Assembly: GCA_937975235.1 (NCBI GenBank)
Contig: CALJUZ010000064.1
Location: forward strand, 39,418 to 103,417
Reading direction: 5' to 3'
Length of the DNA stretch: 64,000 nucleotides
Source: CALJUZ01 sp003387805
Lineage (GTDB): Bacteria > Bacillota > Limnochordia > Limnochordales > ZCTH02-B6
Below, piece by piece: positions 1 to 7,627 of this stretch (positions are counted from its first letter, which is position 1; every line of letters begins with the position of its first letter). Both the position numbers and the translations under genes were made by a program. The notes below the pieces were generated by a model. That model searched no databases. It was not told where the DNA came from and was given only the letters and a program-made list of their open reading frames with translations.

Positions 1-724
1 CCTGCCCGTCCACCGTGACCATAATGTCGGCGTGGGAGGCCGTCACCCGCACCACCACTTCCTCGTCGGCGTGCACCACCACCGAGCGCGACGCCAAGGC
101 GTGGGGACAGATGGGTGTCAGGATGACCGCGTCGATGCGCGGATTGACGATGGGACCGCCCGCGGACAAGGAATATCCCGTGGAGCCGGTAGGGGTGGCC
201 ACGATCAGGCCGTCGCCGGAGTAGTCGAAGACCAGCTCGCCGTCGACGGTGGCCTCGATGCGGATGATGCGGGCGAAGGTGCCCCGGTTGATGACGACGT
301 CGTTGAGCGCCACGACGTCGGCAAACACCTCGCCCTTCCGGGTGAGCCGGGCTTTCAGCATCATGCGCTCTTCGACGTGAAACTCCCCGGCGAGAAGGCG
401 CGTCAGCGCCTTCTCCAGCGCGTCGTGATCCACCTCGGTCAGAAACCCCAGCCGGCCTACGTTGACGCACAGAAGCGGCGTCGTGTCCTGCGTCAGCGCG
501 CGCGCCGCCCGCAGCACCGCGCCGTCGCCGCCGACGACGACGACCGCGTCCAGATCTTCCCACGACGGAGCGGGCAGGGCCAGGTCGTCCCGTCCCAGCG
601 CGCGAGCGGCTTCGGGCTCCAAGACGACGGCCGCGCCCGCTTCCTCCAAATAGTTCAGCGCCTGGCGGCCCACTTCCAGCGCCTTGCCCTTCCCTGTGTG
701 AGGCATGAGTCCGAATCGCTTCAC
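1..724 (-). CDS. nadK: NAD kinase, C-terminus cut by window edge
   Basis: Phosphorylates NAD to NADP in the cytoplasm. About 241 codons are visible; the C-terminal end lies beyond base 1. Visible motifs are GGDG (in VVVVGGDGAVLRAAR), NVGRLGFLTEVD, and TPTGSTGYSLSAGGP, the NAD kinase signature. I chose the GTG at 722-724, giving M-K-R-F-G-L-M-P-H, because family members begin this way and an in-frame stop lies about 30 bases upstream; the ATG at 704-706 is the alternative, and neither has a strong ribosome binding site. It follows tlyA by about 150 bases, matching the tlyA-nadK order common in Firmicutes, where ahrC and recN usually come next. Confidence 0.95.
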   Translation of the reverse strand, partial: MKRFGLMPHTGKGKALEVGRQALNYLEEAGAAVVLEPEAARALGRDDLALPAPSWEDLDAVVVVGGDGAVLRAARALTQDTTPLLCVNVGRLGFLTEVDHDALEKALTRLLAGEFHVEERMMLKARLTRKGEVFADVVALNDVVINRGTFARIIRIEATVDGELVFDYSGDGLIVATPTGSTGYSLSAGGPIVNPRIDAVILTPICPHALASRSVVVHADEEVVVRVTASHADIMVTVDGQ

Positions 725-871
725 CGAGTGCAGAGTTATCGGCCCCCGTCATCGGTACGGTAACGTATCATTTGCCGCCGCGGGACGGATTTTCCTTCTT
801 AAGCGCGGCTTCCCCGCCGGGAGCCGCCTGGGCTTCCGCCGCCCGGCCGGAAAACGCGGGCCCGGACCGGC

Positions 872-1696
872 TCACGTCGTGGGCAGATCCGCCTCGTGGG
901 CCGCGGCCACCGTGTCCGCGACGATGCGCTCCCACGCCGCCGGGTCCCGGGCCGGAGCGCTCCGCCGCGCGCCGGCCAAATACTCGATGTTGCCTTCGGG
1001 CCCACGCAGCGGCGAAAAGGTGAGATGCTCGGGCTCCAGGCCGCTGTCGCGCAGCGCGGCCAGGACGCGGAGGACGACCTCGCGGTGAACGTCCGGATCT
1101 TTCACGACGCCCCGCGGCCCCACCCGTTCGGGACCGGCCTCGAACTGAGGTTTGATCAGGCAGATCAGTCGCCCGTCCGTCTTCATCAGGGGAACCACCG
1201 CGGGGAAAATTTTCGCCAAGGAGATGAACGACACGTCGATGACGACCCAGTCCACGGGCTCGGGCAAATCGCCGGGCTTCAGGTGGCGGGCGTTGGTACG
1301 CTCCATGACCACGACGCGCGGGTCGTTGCGCAGCCCCCAGTGCAGCTGTCCGTAGCCGACGTCCACGGCGTACACGCGCCGGGCGCCGTGCTGGAGCAGG
1401 CAGTCGGTGAAGCCGCCGGTGGACGCGCCCACGTCCAGCGCGACGGCGCCCGCGGGATCCCAGCCGAACGCGCGCAGCGCCTTCTCCAGCTTGAGCCCGC
1501 CGCGGCTGACGTACGGCATCGGATCGCCCCGCACCTCCACCCGGGCGTTCACCGGCACCATGGTGCCGGCCTTGTCCACCCGCCGGCCGTCCACGTACAC
1601 GAGCCCGGCCATGATGGCCCCCAGCGCCTGCCGCCGGCTGGCGAAGGCTCCCCGTTCCACCAACAGAAGGTCGAGACGGCGCCGCTGCTCGCTCAC
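872..1696 (-). CDS. tlyA: TlyA-family rRNA 2'-O-methyltransferase
   Basis: Predicted S4-domain plus FtsJ/RrmJ-fold methyltransferase of the TlyA (YqxC) family, which in characterised members 2'-O-methylates cytidines of 16S and 23S rRNA. 274 aa. The N-terminal S4 RNA-binding domain begins RRRLDLLLVERG and runs to about residue 65; the SAM motif is LDVGASTGGFTDCLL. The GTG at 1694-1696 overlaps the stop of the upstream oapA gene (GTGA), so translation is probably coupled. A longer open frame runs upstream in the same frame but is a GC-rich artefact inside oapA. Older annotations call this family hemolysin, which is not supported here. Confidence 0.93.
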   Translation of the reverse strand: MSEQRRRLDLLLVERGAFASRRQALGAIMAGLVYVDGRRVDKAGTMVPVNARVEVRGDPMPYVSRGGLKLEKALRAFGWDPAGAVALDVGASTGGFTDCLLQHGARRVYAVDVGYGQLHWGLRNDPRVVVMERTNARHLKPGDLPEPVDWVVIDVSFISLAKIFPAVVPLMKTDGRLICLIKPQFEAGPERVGPRGVVKDPDVHREVVLRVLAALRDSGLEPEHLTFSPLRGPEGNIEYLAGARRSAPARDPAAWERIVADTVAAAHEADLPTT

Positions 1697-2361
1697 GACG
1701 TTCGGCCTCGCTTTGCGTTGTTGTTGCTTTGTCCCCGACGGGCGTTGCCGTTTTTTCGCCCGCGGCCGCGACGGGAACCGCCGGCGAAGCGGATGCCCGT
1801 CACCCGGCCGATCACGTGCAGGACCCGCCCCGACCACAGGACGATTTCGGTGCGCCGCTCAAACGCGATCGTCTTGGCGTACGCTTTCCCTCCCACGGCC
1901 AACGCGGCGATGACCGCGATGAGAAGAGTCGACAAGATCGTTTCGTTGAGGCCGGGATACGCGGTGACCAGGCGGAACACGATGGTGGCGCCGATGGCGC
2001 CGCTGAGGGTTCCCACCACGTCGCCCACGATGTCCAGCGTGAAGCTGGCCACCTGGTCTTGATGGCGCACCAGCCAGCTGGCTTCCCGCGCGCCGGGAAC
2101 GCGCTGCACCGCCATCGCGTGGAACGGATCCTCGCGCGACGCGGTGGTGGCAACGCCAATCAGGTCAAACAGGATGCCGACGGCGACAATGACCAGCAGA
2201 AGAAGAAAACTCGTGAAAAGGTCAAGCCAGGCCAGAAGACCGGTGCTCAGAAGGGAGAAGACGATGGAAGTGAAAAACGTCAGTATGCCGACGCGCCAAA
2301 AGCGACTCAGTTTTGCTGTCCACCGTCCGTGTGAAAAAAGAGGTGGCAAGTGGCCACGCAC
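1693..2361 (-). CDS. oapA: OLE-associated membrane protein OapA candidate
   Basis: A 222-aa protein with four predicted membrane segments at about residues 24-46, 49-71, 113-133 and 141-160. A DxxxD motif (D110-I-V-G-D114) opens the third segment, as I recall for the protein partner of OLE RNA in Bacillus halodurans. The C-terminal 28 residues are strongly basic and rich in Arg, Gly and Asn, a plausible RNA-contacting tail. The start is the GTG at 2359-2361, with AAGG eight bases upstream. It follows the structured RNA at 2380-2970 and overlaps tlyA by four bases. The family resembles the DUF21/CorB membrane domain, so ion transport is an alternative reading. The identity rests on context plus motif. 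Confidence 0.8.
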   Translation of the reverse strand: MRGHLPPLFSHGRWTAKLSRFWRVGILTFFTSIVFSLLSTGLLAWLDLFTSFLLLLVIVAVGILFDLIGVATTASREDPFHAMAVQRVPGAREASWLVRHQDQVASFTLDIVGDVVGTLSGAIGATIVFRLVTAYPGLNETILSTLLIAVIAALAVGGKAYAKTIAFERRTEIVLWSGRVLHVIGRVTGIRFAGGSRRGRGRKNGNARRGQSNNNAKRGRTS

Positions 2362-2379
2362 CGGGTAAACCTTGTGGCT

Positions 2380-2970
2380 TAAGGTCCAGCAGGATTTCCC
2401 AACGCTCCTCCGCAGCGTCGCCGCCGCGGCGGTTTCCCCTTTCCGAGCGCTCTGCCGCGTCACCGCCGGCAGGGCTGGATTACCACTGAGCACACACCCT
2501 AATCCCCGGCGCGCTACCCCGCAGGGAACAGCCTAGGAGTTTTCCTCGGCGACGCTCATCGTCCCCTAGCCTCTTTTGCGCAACAATCTTCGAGCGGCAA
2601 CGAACCCGCGGCCGTGGCCTTTGGCCCGCGGGTCTGAACCCGCTCTCCCGACTGCTCCGCTCAAGGCAGGCTACGCTGCACCCAACGCTCCCCGCACGGC
2701 GTGCGTGTCGCATCGAGCTGCAGGTTCTTCCCAAGTCGTAGCGACGGGGCCTCACGACCCGGCCGCCACGCACTTGGGTCTCCGCGGAAGCAGGGTCAAC
2801 GCCTGCATGCCGTTGCAGATCGCCCCACTTCCTTAACCCCCAGCAGCAACCCCCGACTGGGCGTCGGGAGCCACCACCAGAGACTTCATCGATGTGCCCT
2901 GTCCGGATTTTTAGGCCCGGCTTCGGAGACGCGAGCACCGACTAGGATACTGCGCCACTTGCCCTTCGCA
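2380..2970 (-). ncRNA. ole: OLE RNA candidate (large structured non-coding RNA)
   Basis: The 655 bases between ispA and oapA hold no credible gene but many complementary arms. Perfect helices pair 2730-2736 with 2772-2778, 2604-2611 with 2626-2633 (capped by GGCC/GGCC), 2852-2857 with 2863-2868, 2803-2807 with 2814-2818, and 2452-2457 with 2467-2472. The arm 2563-2569 pairs with 2533-2539 with one G-U, around an inner stem. The terminal helix 2385-2390/2474-2479 closes a 3' domain. The place (xseA-xseB-ispA-RNA-oapA-tlyA), the ~590-nt size and the adjacent OapA-like gene match OLE RNA, which forms a membrane ribonucleoprotein involved in stress responses. A promoter-like element sits just upstream. 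Ends are approximate and no covariance search was run. Confidence 0.82.
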
Positions 2971-2975
2971 ACGCC

Positions 2976-3005
2976 ATTGTATCATACCGCCGCCCCGCGC
3001 CGCAA
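2976..3005 (-). promoter_or_regulatory. Sigma-A-type promoter for the OLE RNA candidate
   Basis: On the minus strand a TTGCGG -35 (3000-3005) is followed after 18 bases by a TACAAT -10 (2976-2981), which itself overlaps a TATGAT. It begins 12 bases past the ispA stop. Predicted transcription would start near 2968-2970, at the beginning of the structured region, so the RNA could be made independently of ispA. Confidence 0.6.
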
Positions 3006-3016
3006 CGCGGCGCCCC

Positions 3017-3940
3017 TCACCGGTCTCTGCCGACGGCGAAGTCGGCCAGAGCCGCCAGCACGTCCCGCCCGGGAGACGGCAGTCCGGCCACGGCCTCCCG
3101 GGCCGCGGCCGCGGCCTGCCGCGCCATCCTGCGGGCCTCCTCGAGCCCCACCAGCGCCGGATACGTGGCCTTGGCCCTTTCGCTGTCCCGGCCCGGCCGT
3201 TTGCCCAGCGCCTGCGGGTCGCCGGTGACGTCCAAAATGTCGTCGGCGATTTGAAACGCCAGCCCGAACGCGTCCGCGTAGTCGGTCAGCGACTGCAGCG
3301 TCTCCGGCCCCGCACCGGCCAGGAGCGCCCCGCAGCGCACGCACGCCCGGAACAGCGCGCCGGTTTTGCGCAGGTGGATGGAACGCAGGTGATCCACCGT
3401 GACGTCGGTGCGGCCTTCGGCCTCCAGGTCGGCCACCTGGCCGCCGATGAGGCCCATGGTGCCCGCCGCGTCGGTCAGCTCTTCAATGACGGCCAGGGCC
3501 GTCCCGGCCGAAACGCCCGCCAGGCGCGGCAGGCGCCCCAGCACCCAAAACGCATGCGTCAGCAGCGCGTCGCCGGCCAGCACCGCCATGCCTTCGCCGA
3601 ACACTTTGTGGGTCGTGGGCTTGCCCCGCCGCATGTCGTCGTCGTCCATGGCCGGCAAGTCATCGTGGACCAGCGAGTACGCGTGAATCATCTCCAGCGC
3701 CGCGGCCAGCGGCAGGGCCTTCTCTTCGGCGCCGCCCGCGGCCCGGCACGCCGCCACGGCCAGCACGCCCCGCAGGCGCTTGCCGCCGCCCAGGGCGCTG
3801 TAGCGCATGGCCCGGTGGATGGTGGCGGGATCGTCCCCTTCCGGCGGCAGCAGGCTTTCCAAAGCCCGCTCCACCGCCCGGGCCTGCTCCGCCACGTACG
3901 CCATAGGATCAAACGTGGCTCGATCAAGAGATTCCGTCAT
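3017..3940 (-). CDS. ispA: Polyprenyl (farnesyl) diphosphate synthase
   Basis: Makes farnesyl diphosphate by condensing isopentenyl diphosphate with allylic diphosphates. 307 aa, normal for the family. The first aspartate-rich motif is seen as VHDDLPAMDDDDMRRG, and the second as QIADDILD near residue 220; GGGKRLRG binds diphosphate. The ATG at 3938-3940 shares one base with the xseB stop (TGATG), which decides the start over a longer in-frame extension. xseA-xseB-ispA is a standard Firmicute order; the next element downstream is the OLE RNA candidate rather than dxs. Confidence 0.95.
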   Translation of the reverse strand: MTESLDRATFDPMAYVAEQARAVERALESLLPPEGDDPATIHRAMRYSALGGGKRLRGVLAVAACRAAGGAEEKALPLAAALEMIHAYSLVHDDLPAMDDDDMRRGKPTTHKVFGEGMAVLAGDALLTHAFWVLGRLPRLAGVSAGTALAVIEELTDAAGTMGLIGGQVADLEAEGRTDVTVDHLRSIHLRKTGALFRACVRCGALLAGAGPETLQSLTDYADAFGLAFQIADDILDVTGDPQALGKRPGRDSERAKATYPALVGLEEARRMARQAAAAAREAVAGLPSPGRDVLAALADFAVGRDR

Positions 3941-4260
3941 CAATGGTCGTCCGTTTCCGTGGGAAGATCGGGTTCCAGGTGGGGCGCGTCCACTTCCTCG
4001 GCGCCGTCCGGCCCTGCCACCAGCACGCGGATGCGCGCCTCGGCCTCGTCCAGCCGCCGCCGGCAAAAGCGGGCCAACGCCACGCCTTCCTCAAACAAGG
4101 CCAGCGCCTCCTCCAGCCCCGCGTCGCCCCGCTCCAGCCTGGCCACCACCTGCTCCAGCCGGGCGAAGGCCTCTTCAAAGGTCGCCGGCCCGGAGTCCGC
4201 GTCGCCCCCGGCCCCCTCGGCCGGCTCTCCGATCTCCTTCATCGTCTCGTCCGTGTTCAT
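3940..4260 (-). CDS. xseB: Exodeoxyribonuclease VII small subunit
   Basis: Small helical subunit that assembles with XseA to form exonuclease VII, which degrades single-stranded DNA. 106 aa, slightly longer than usual because of acidic stretches at both ends. The core FEEAFARLEQVVARLE and GLEEALALFEEGVALAR is the recognisable XseB helical hairpin at residues 28-70. It lies 58 bases after xseA and its stop overlaps the ispA start by one base. Confidence 0.93.
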   Translation of the reverse strand: MNTDETMKEIGEPAEGAGGDADSGPATFEEAFARLEQVVARLERGDAGLEEALALFEEGVALARFCRRRLDEAEARIRVLVAGPDGAEEVDAPHLEPDLPTETDDH

Positions 4261-4318
4261 GCAGCCTTTCCTCCCCGCTCGGTCCGTCCGGCGGTCCCCC
4301 CGGCGCCGGCCCCGCCCC

Positions 4319-5566
4319 TCAGCCGCCCGCGGCGTCGGCGGCCAGCTCCGGCGCGGGCGCCACGGCTTTCACGCTGGCCGTCAGTTCCGCGTCCACCACC
4401 CGGATCAGGAGTTCGTCGCCTGCCGCGACCTGGCCGCCGCGCCGCACCACCTGGCCCGTGTCGGCCCGGCGGGCCACGGCGTACCCCCGGGCCAGCGTCG
4501 CCACCGGGCTCAGCGCGTCCAGTTTGCCCGCCGCGGCCGCCAGCGCCCGCTCCCGCTGATCCAGCATGTCGCGGGCCGCGCGGCCGGCCCGCTCCTCCGC
4601 ATCGTCCACCCGCTGGCGGTACTCCAGGAGGAGCTCCCCCGGCCGGGCCAGCACCGGCCGGCTCTCCAGCAGCCGCAGGCGGGCCCTGCCCTGCTCGATG
4701 CGCCGCCGGACACCGCTCTGAAGCCGCTCGTACTGCCCTTGGATGTGAGCCAGCAGCGCCCGCTTGTCCGGCACCGCCATCTCCGCGGCCGCGGACGGCG
4801 TAGGCGCCCGCTTGTCCGCGACGAAATCCGCGATGGTAAAGTCGGTCTCGTGGCCCACGGCCGAGATGACCGGAATCCGCGATGCGGCAATGGCCCGGGC
4901 CACCCGTTCGTCGTTGAACGTCCACAGGTCCTCCAGGCTGCCGCCGCCCCGGCCCACGATCAGCACATCCACGCCGCCGTGCTCGTTCATGAGCCGGATA
5001 GCGCGCACGACGCTGTCGGGTCCCTCCTCGCCCTGGACGACGGCCGGCGCGAGCAAAATCGGCATATTCGGAAAGCGGCGGCGCGTGACGCTGATGATGT
5101 CCCGCAGCGCGGCGCCCTCCGGCGACGTGACGACGCCGATGCGCCGGGGCAGCACGGGAAGCGGCCGCTTGCGTTCTTCGTCGAACAGCCCTTCCGCGGC
5201 CAGTTTTTGTTTCAGCTGCTCGAAGGCCAGCGCCAGCTCGCCGTGGCCGGCGGGCACCATCTCCCGCACGTACAGCTGGTAGTCGCCCGCGGCTTCGTAC
5301 ACGCTGACGTCGCCTTTGGCGATGACGGCTTGTCCGTCCGCGGGGCGAAAGCGGAGCCGCATGTTTTCCCGCCTGAACATGACGCAGCGCAGCCGGCTGT
5401 GCTCGTCCTTGAGGGTGAAATACATGTGGCCCGACGAATGGTGCTTGAAGTTGCTGATCTCACCCAGCACCGCGACGCCCGCCAGGCGCGGGTCGCTGGT
5501 GAGGCGCTCTTTGACCATCGCGGTCAGCTCGCGCACGCTGTAAATCTGCGGTTCCGATGCCGCCAC
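4319..5566 (-). CDS. xseA: Exodeoxyribonuclease VII large subunit
   Basis: Catalytic subunit of exonuclease VII. 415 aa. The N-terminal OB-fold (about 8-105) contains VLGEISNFKHHSSGHMYF, and the catalytic domain has IGVVTSPEGAALRDI, VLIVGRGGGSLEDLW and VISAVGHETDFTIADFVAD, all strongly conserved. The C-terminal region is a long Arg/Ala/Leu-rich coiled coil, as expected. Translation starts at an ATG 28 bases after the small membrane protein gene. folD, often adjacent in Bacillus, is absent. Confidence 0.96.
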   Translation of the reverse strand: MAASEPQIYSVRELTAMVKERLTSDPRLAGVAVLGEISNFKHHSSGHMYFTLKDEHSRLRCVMFRRENMRLRFRPADGQAVIAKGDVSVYEAAGDYQLYVREMVPAGHGELALAFEQLKQKLAAEGLFDEERKRPLPVLPRRIGVVTSPEGAALRDIISVTRRRFPNMPILLAPAVVQGEEGPDSVVRAIRLMNEHGGVDVLIVGRGGGSLEDLWTFNDERVARAIAASRIPVISAVGHETDFTIADFVADKRAPTPSAAAEMAVPDKRALLAHIQGQYERLQSGVRRRIEQGRARLRLLESRPVLARPGELLLEYRQRVDDAEERAGRAARDMLDQRERALAAAAGKLDALSPVATLARGYAVARRADTGQVVRRGGQVAAGDELLIRVVDAELTASVKAVAPAPELAADAAGG

Positions 5567-5594
5567 CTCCCCGCTCCGTCCGGCGCCGGTCCCG

Positions 5595-5765
5595 CTATCC
5601 GTCCCCCGCGCCTCCGCCCCGGGCGGCGCGGCGCTGCAGCCAGACGTCGGCGCCCGCCCCCGCCAGTACGCCCACGGTCACCCACAGAGGGTACCCGGGC
5701 GGCGCGAAGCTCCCGATCACGAATCCCAGCGCGGCTCCTGCGGCGATTTTCCACCACATAGTCAT
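5595..5765 (-). CDS. 56-aa small membrane protein, unknown
   Basis: I do not recognise this family. It has a strong ribosome binding site, GGGGAGGTG, five bases before the ATG at 5763-5765. The protein starts MTMWWKIAAGAALGFVIGSF and has two short hydrophobic segments (about 5-18 and 25-40) around a Pro-Pro-Gly-Tyr-Pro turn, then an Arg/Gly-rich tail. It lies between the Kae1-like gene and xseA on the same strand, so it is probably cotranscribed. A longer in-frame extension runs into the upstream gene and is an artefact. Confidence 0.6.
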   Translation of the reverse strand: MTMWWKIAAGAALGFVIGSFAPPGYPLWVTVGVLAGAGADVWLQRRAARGGGAGDG

Positions 5766-5875
5766 CGGCACCTCCCCGGTTTGGTGGATGACTATGCGGC
5801 GCATGCGGACTCCTATGCCGCGGCGGACGTCTTTTCCCGGACCGCGCCCCGCGCGGCGCCGGCCGCGCCCGCGGT

Positions 5876-6967
5876 TCAGCGCTGTTCGCCCGGCGAGCCC
5901 AGCCACACGGCGCCGGCCAGCGCGACGCCGATGGCGTTGTCGACGCTGCAGCGCGGCGCAGCGAAAACGCAGCGCACGCCCAGCGGTGAGAGGGTCTCGG
6001 ACAGCCGCCGGCGCAGCGCCTGGTTGGCCATGACGCCGCCCACGCCCAGAAACAGCGCGGGGGCACCTTCCGCCAGCACCTGGGCCGCCCAGCGCGACAA
6101 GCTGGCCGCGACGCACTCCTGGACCGCCGCGGCCACGTCCGCGGCCGCCACCCCCCGCTCCGTCAGCCGGGCCGCGGCCGTGTCGGGCCCGGAGAAGCTC
6201 AGGCGATGCCCGCGCACCGCCACCGGCAGCGGCGCCGCAGCCGGATCACCCTCGGCGGCCAGCCGCTCCAGATGGGGACCCGCGGGAAAGGGCAGTCCCA
6301 GGCGCACGCCCGCCCGGTCGATGAACTGCCCCGCGTACAGATCCTCCGACGCCGCCAGGGATTCGACGATCCAGCGGGCCGAAGCAAACGGCTCTTCCGG
6401 CCCGTCGCCGGCCCGCCGCGTCCGCCGGGCCCGCAGCAGCTCCGTGGTGCCGCCCGATGCGTGCAGGACGACCACGTCGTCCACGTCGCGCCACAAAGCC
6501 GCGGCGGCGCCGTCCGCTTCGGTCCCCCCGGGCGCCGCCGACCACAGTCCCGCCCAAATATGGCCGTCCTGATGGGAAACGTCGATGAAGGGAACGCCGT
6601 GCCACGCGGCCAGGGCCCGGGCGAAGCCGGCGCCGGCCCGGAAGACGGGCATGTACGAGTCGGGCCGGGACCGCGGCGCGACGCTGGCCGCCACGGCCGC
6701 CAAAGGCAGCGCCCCGCCGCCCGGGCTCGCCGCGCCGGCGGACGCTGCCAACCAGGCCGCGGCGTCGGCCGCGGCGGCCTCCAGCAGCTCCGGCAAGCGG
6801 GTGACGTGCTGAAACACCGCGTCGGACTGGCGCAAGCCGCGCCGGCCCGCGGGCACCGCCAGCACCTGCCGGCGGTCGCTGACCAGCCGGCCGTCCACGG
6901 TCACCACGGCCACGGAAGTCGTGTACGCGCTGGTGTCGACTCCCAGCACCAAACGGTCTTCGCTCAT
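5876..6967 (-). CDS. TsaD/Kae1-like ASKHA protein (paralogue)
   Basis: A 363-aa protein of the Kae1/TsaD/YgjD superfamily. The opening LVLGVDTSAYTTSVAVV is the phosphate-1 motif. The metal-binding H-x-x-x-H appears as HQDGH (H132, H136), the central VVLHASGGTTELL resembles the TsaD VSGGHTQL loop, and CSVDNAIGVA replaces the usual DNAAMIA. These differences suggest a paralogue rather than the housekeeping TsaD of threonylcarbamoyl-tRNA synthesis; older annotations call such genes O-sialoglycoprotein endopeptidase. It overlaps nusB by four bases (ATGA) and occupies the place where folD often sits. Its substrate is unknown. Confidence 0.85.
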   Translation of the reverse strand: MSEDRLVLGVDTSAYTTSVAVVTVDGRLVSDRRQVLAVPAGRRGLRQSDAVFQHVTRLPELLEAAAADAAAWLAASAGAASPGGGALPLAAVAASVAPRSRPDSYMPVFRAGAGFARALAAWHGVPFIDVSHQDGHIWAGLWSAAPGGTEADGAAAALWRDVDDVVVLHASGGTTELLRARRTRRAGDGPEEPFASARWIVESLAASEDLYAGQFIDRAGVRLGLPFPAGPHLERLAAEGDPAAAPLPVAVRGHRLSFSGPDTAAARLTERGVAAADVAAAVQECVAASLSRWAAQVLAEGAPALFLGVGGVMANQALRRRLSETLSPLGVRCVFAAPRCSVDNAIGVALAGAVWLGSPGEQR

Positions 6968-7377
6968 GGCTCTTCCGCGGCGCGGCGCCGCACCAGCTCG
7001 CCCAAAATGCCGTTGACGAACTTGCCCGATTCGGCCTCGCCGTACTTTTTCGCCAGCTCCACCGCTTCGTTCACCGCGACGCTGTCGGGAATGTCCGGCC
7101 GATGCAAAATTTCGTAGACGGCCAGCCGCAAGATGTTGCGGTCCACCGCCGCCATGCGCTGCACGGTCCAGTCCACCGCCAGCCCGGAGATGACCGCGTC
7201 GCTTTCGTCTCTGTGCGCCAGCGCGCCCTCGGCCAGCTCCCGCGCAAAAGCCGCGTGCTGAGGCGCCAGGTCGGCTTCGGCCAGCACGTCCTCCAGCACG
7301 CGCTCCAGCGGGATCTTCCCCAGATCCACGGCGAACAGCGCTTTCAGCACGGCTTCGCGGGCCAGCCGCCGGCTCAC
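6964..7377 (-). CDS. nusB: Transcription antitermination factor NusB
   Basis: All-helical RNA-binding protein that joins NusE (S10) at boxA in rRNA antitermination. 137 aa. Visible signatures are SRRLAREAVLKALFAVD at the N-terminus and RNILRLAVYEIL plus VAVNEAVELAKKYG near the C-terminus. The GTG at 7375-7377 is preceded by GAGGA at nine bases; an in-frame GTG nine bases earlier sits too close to that site. It follows asp23-amaP-DUF2273, a conserved Firmicute order. Confidence 0.96.
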   Translation of the reverse strand: MSRRLAREAVLKALFAVDLGKIPLERVLEDVLAEADLAPQHAAFARELAEGALAHRDESDAVISGLAVDWTVQRMAAVDRNILRLAVYEILHRPDIPDSVAVNEAVELAKKYGEAESGKFVNGILGELVRRRAAEEP

Positions 7378-7389
7378 GACGACCACTCC

Positions 7390-7614
7390 TCAGCGCCGGC
7401 GCCGCACGAGTATGTCATACAGTCCGTCCCAGCCTTCACGATCAACCAGCGCGCCGATGAAAAAGCCGGCCGCGACGAAGGCCGCCGCCAGCATGCCTCT
7501 CCAGAATCCGTAGCGGATGACGAGCCAGCCCAGAATGAGCCCGAACACCGCCCCCACGATCTTGCCCTTATGCTCCAGAAACGCTGCAAGGAGCCCCTCG
7601 CGGTCCGTCGTCAT
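7390..7614 (-). CDS. DUF2273 small integral membrane protein
   Basis: 74 aa with two membrane segments at about residues 18-34 and 39-57, separated by an Arg-Tyr-Gly-Phe-Trp-Arg-Gly turn. This composition and its place between amaP and nusB are typical of DUF2273 proteins, which accompany Asp23/AmaP in the envelope stress cluster of many Firmicutes. The biochemical role is unknown. The start is an ATG 13 bases after amaP. Confidence 0.88.
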   Translation of the reverse strand: MTTDREGLLAAFLEHKGKIVGAVFGLILGWLVIRYGFWRGMLAAAFVAAGFFIGALVDREGWDGLYDILVRRRR

Positions 7615-7627
7615 GGCCGGTCGCTCC

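Noticed and set aside
2480..2938. A 152-codon open frame within the OLE RNA interval
   Set aside because: Composition is Arg/Gly/Cys-rich with no domain, it lacks a ribosome binding site, and the same bases form conserved-looking helices.
2380..2970. tmRNA, RNase P RNA or large SRP RNA as identity of the structured region
   Set aside because: None of their conserved cores (tag frame, RNase P core motifs, SRP Alu/S-domain motifs) is visible, whereas the location fits OLE.
3251..5761. Very long plus-strand open frames across the window
   Set aside because: They are antisense shadows produced by high GC at third positions; none has domains, ribosome binding sites or conserved order.
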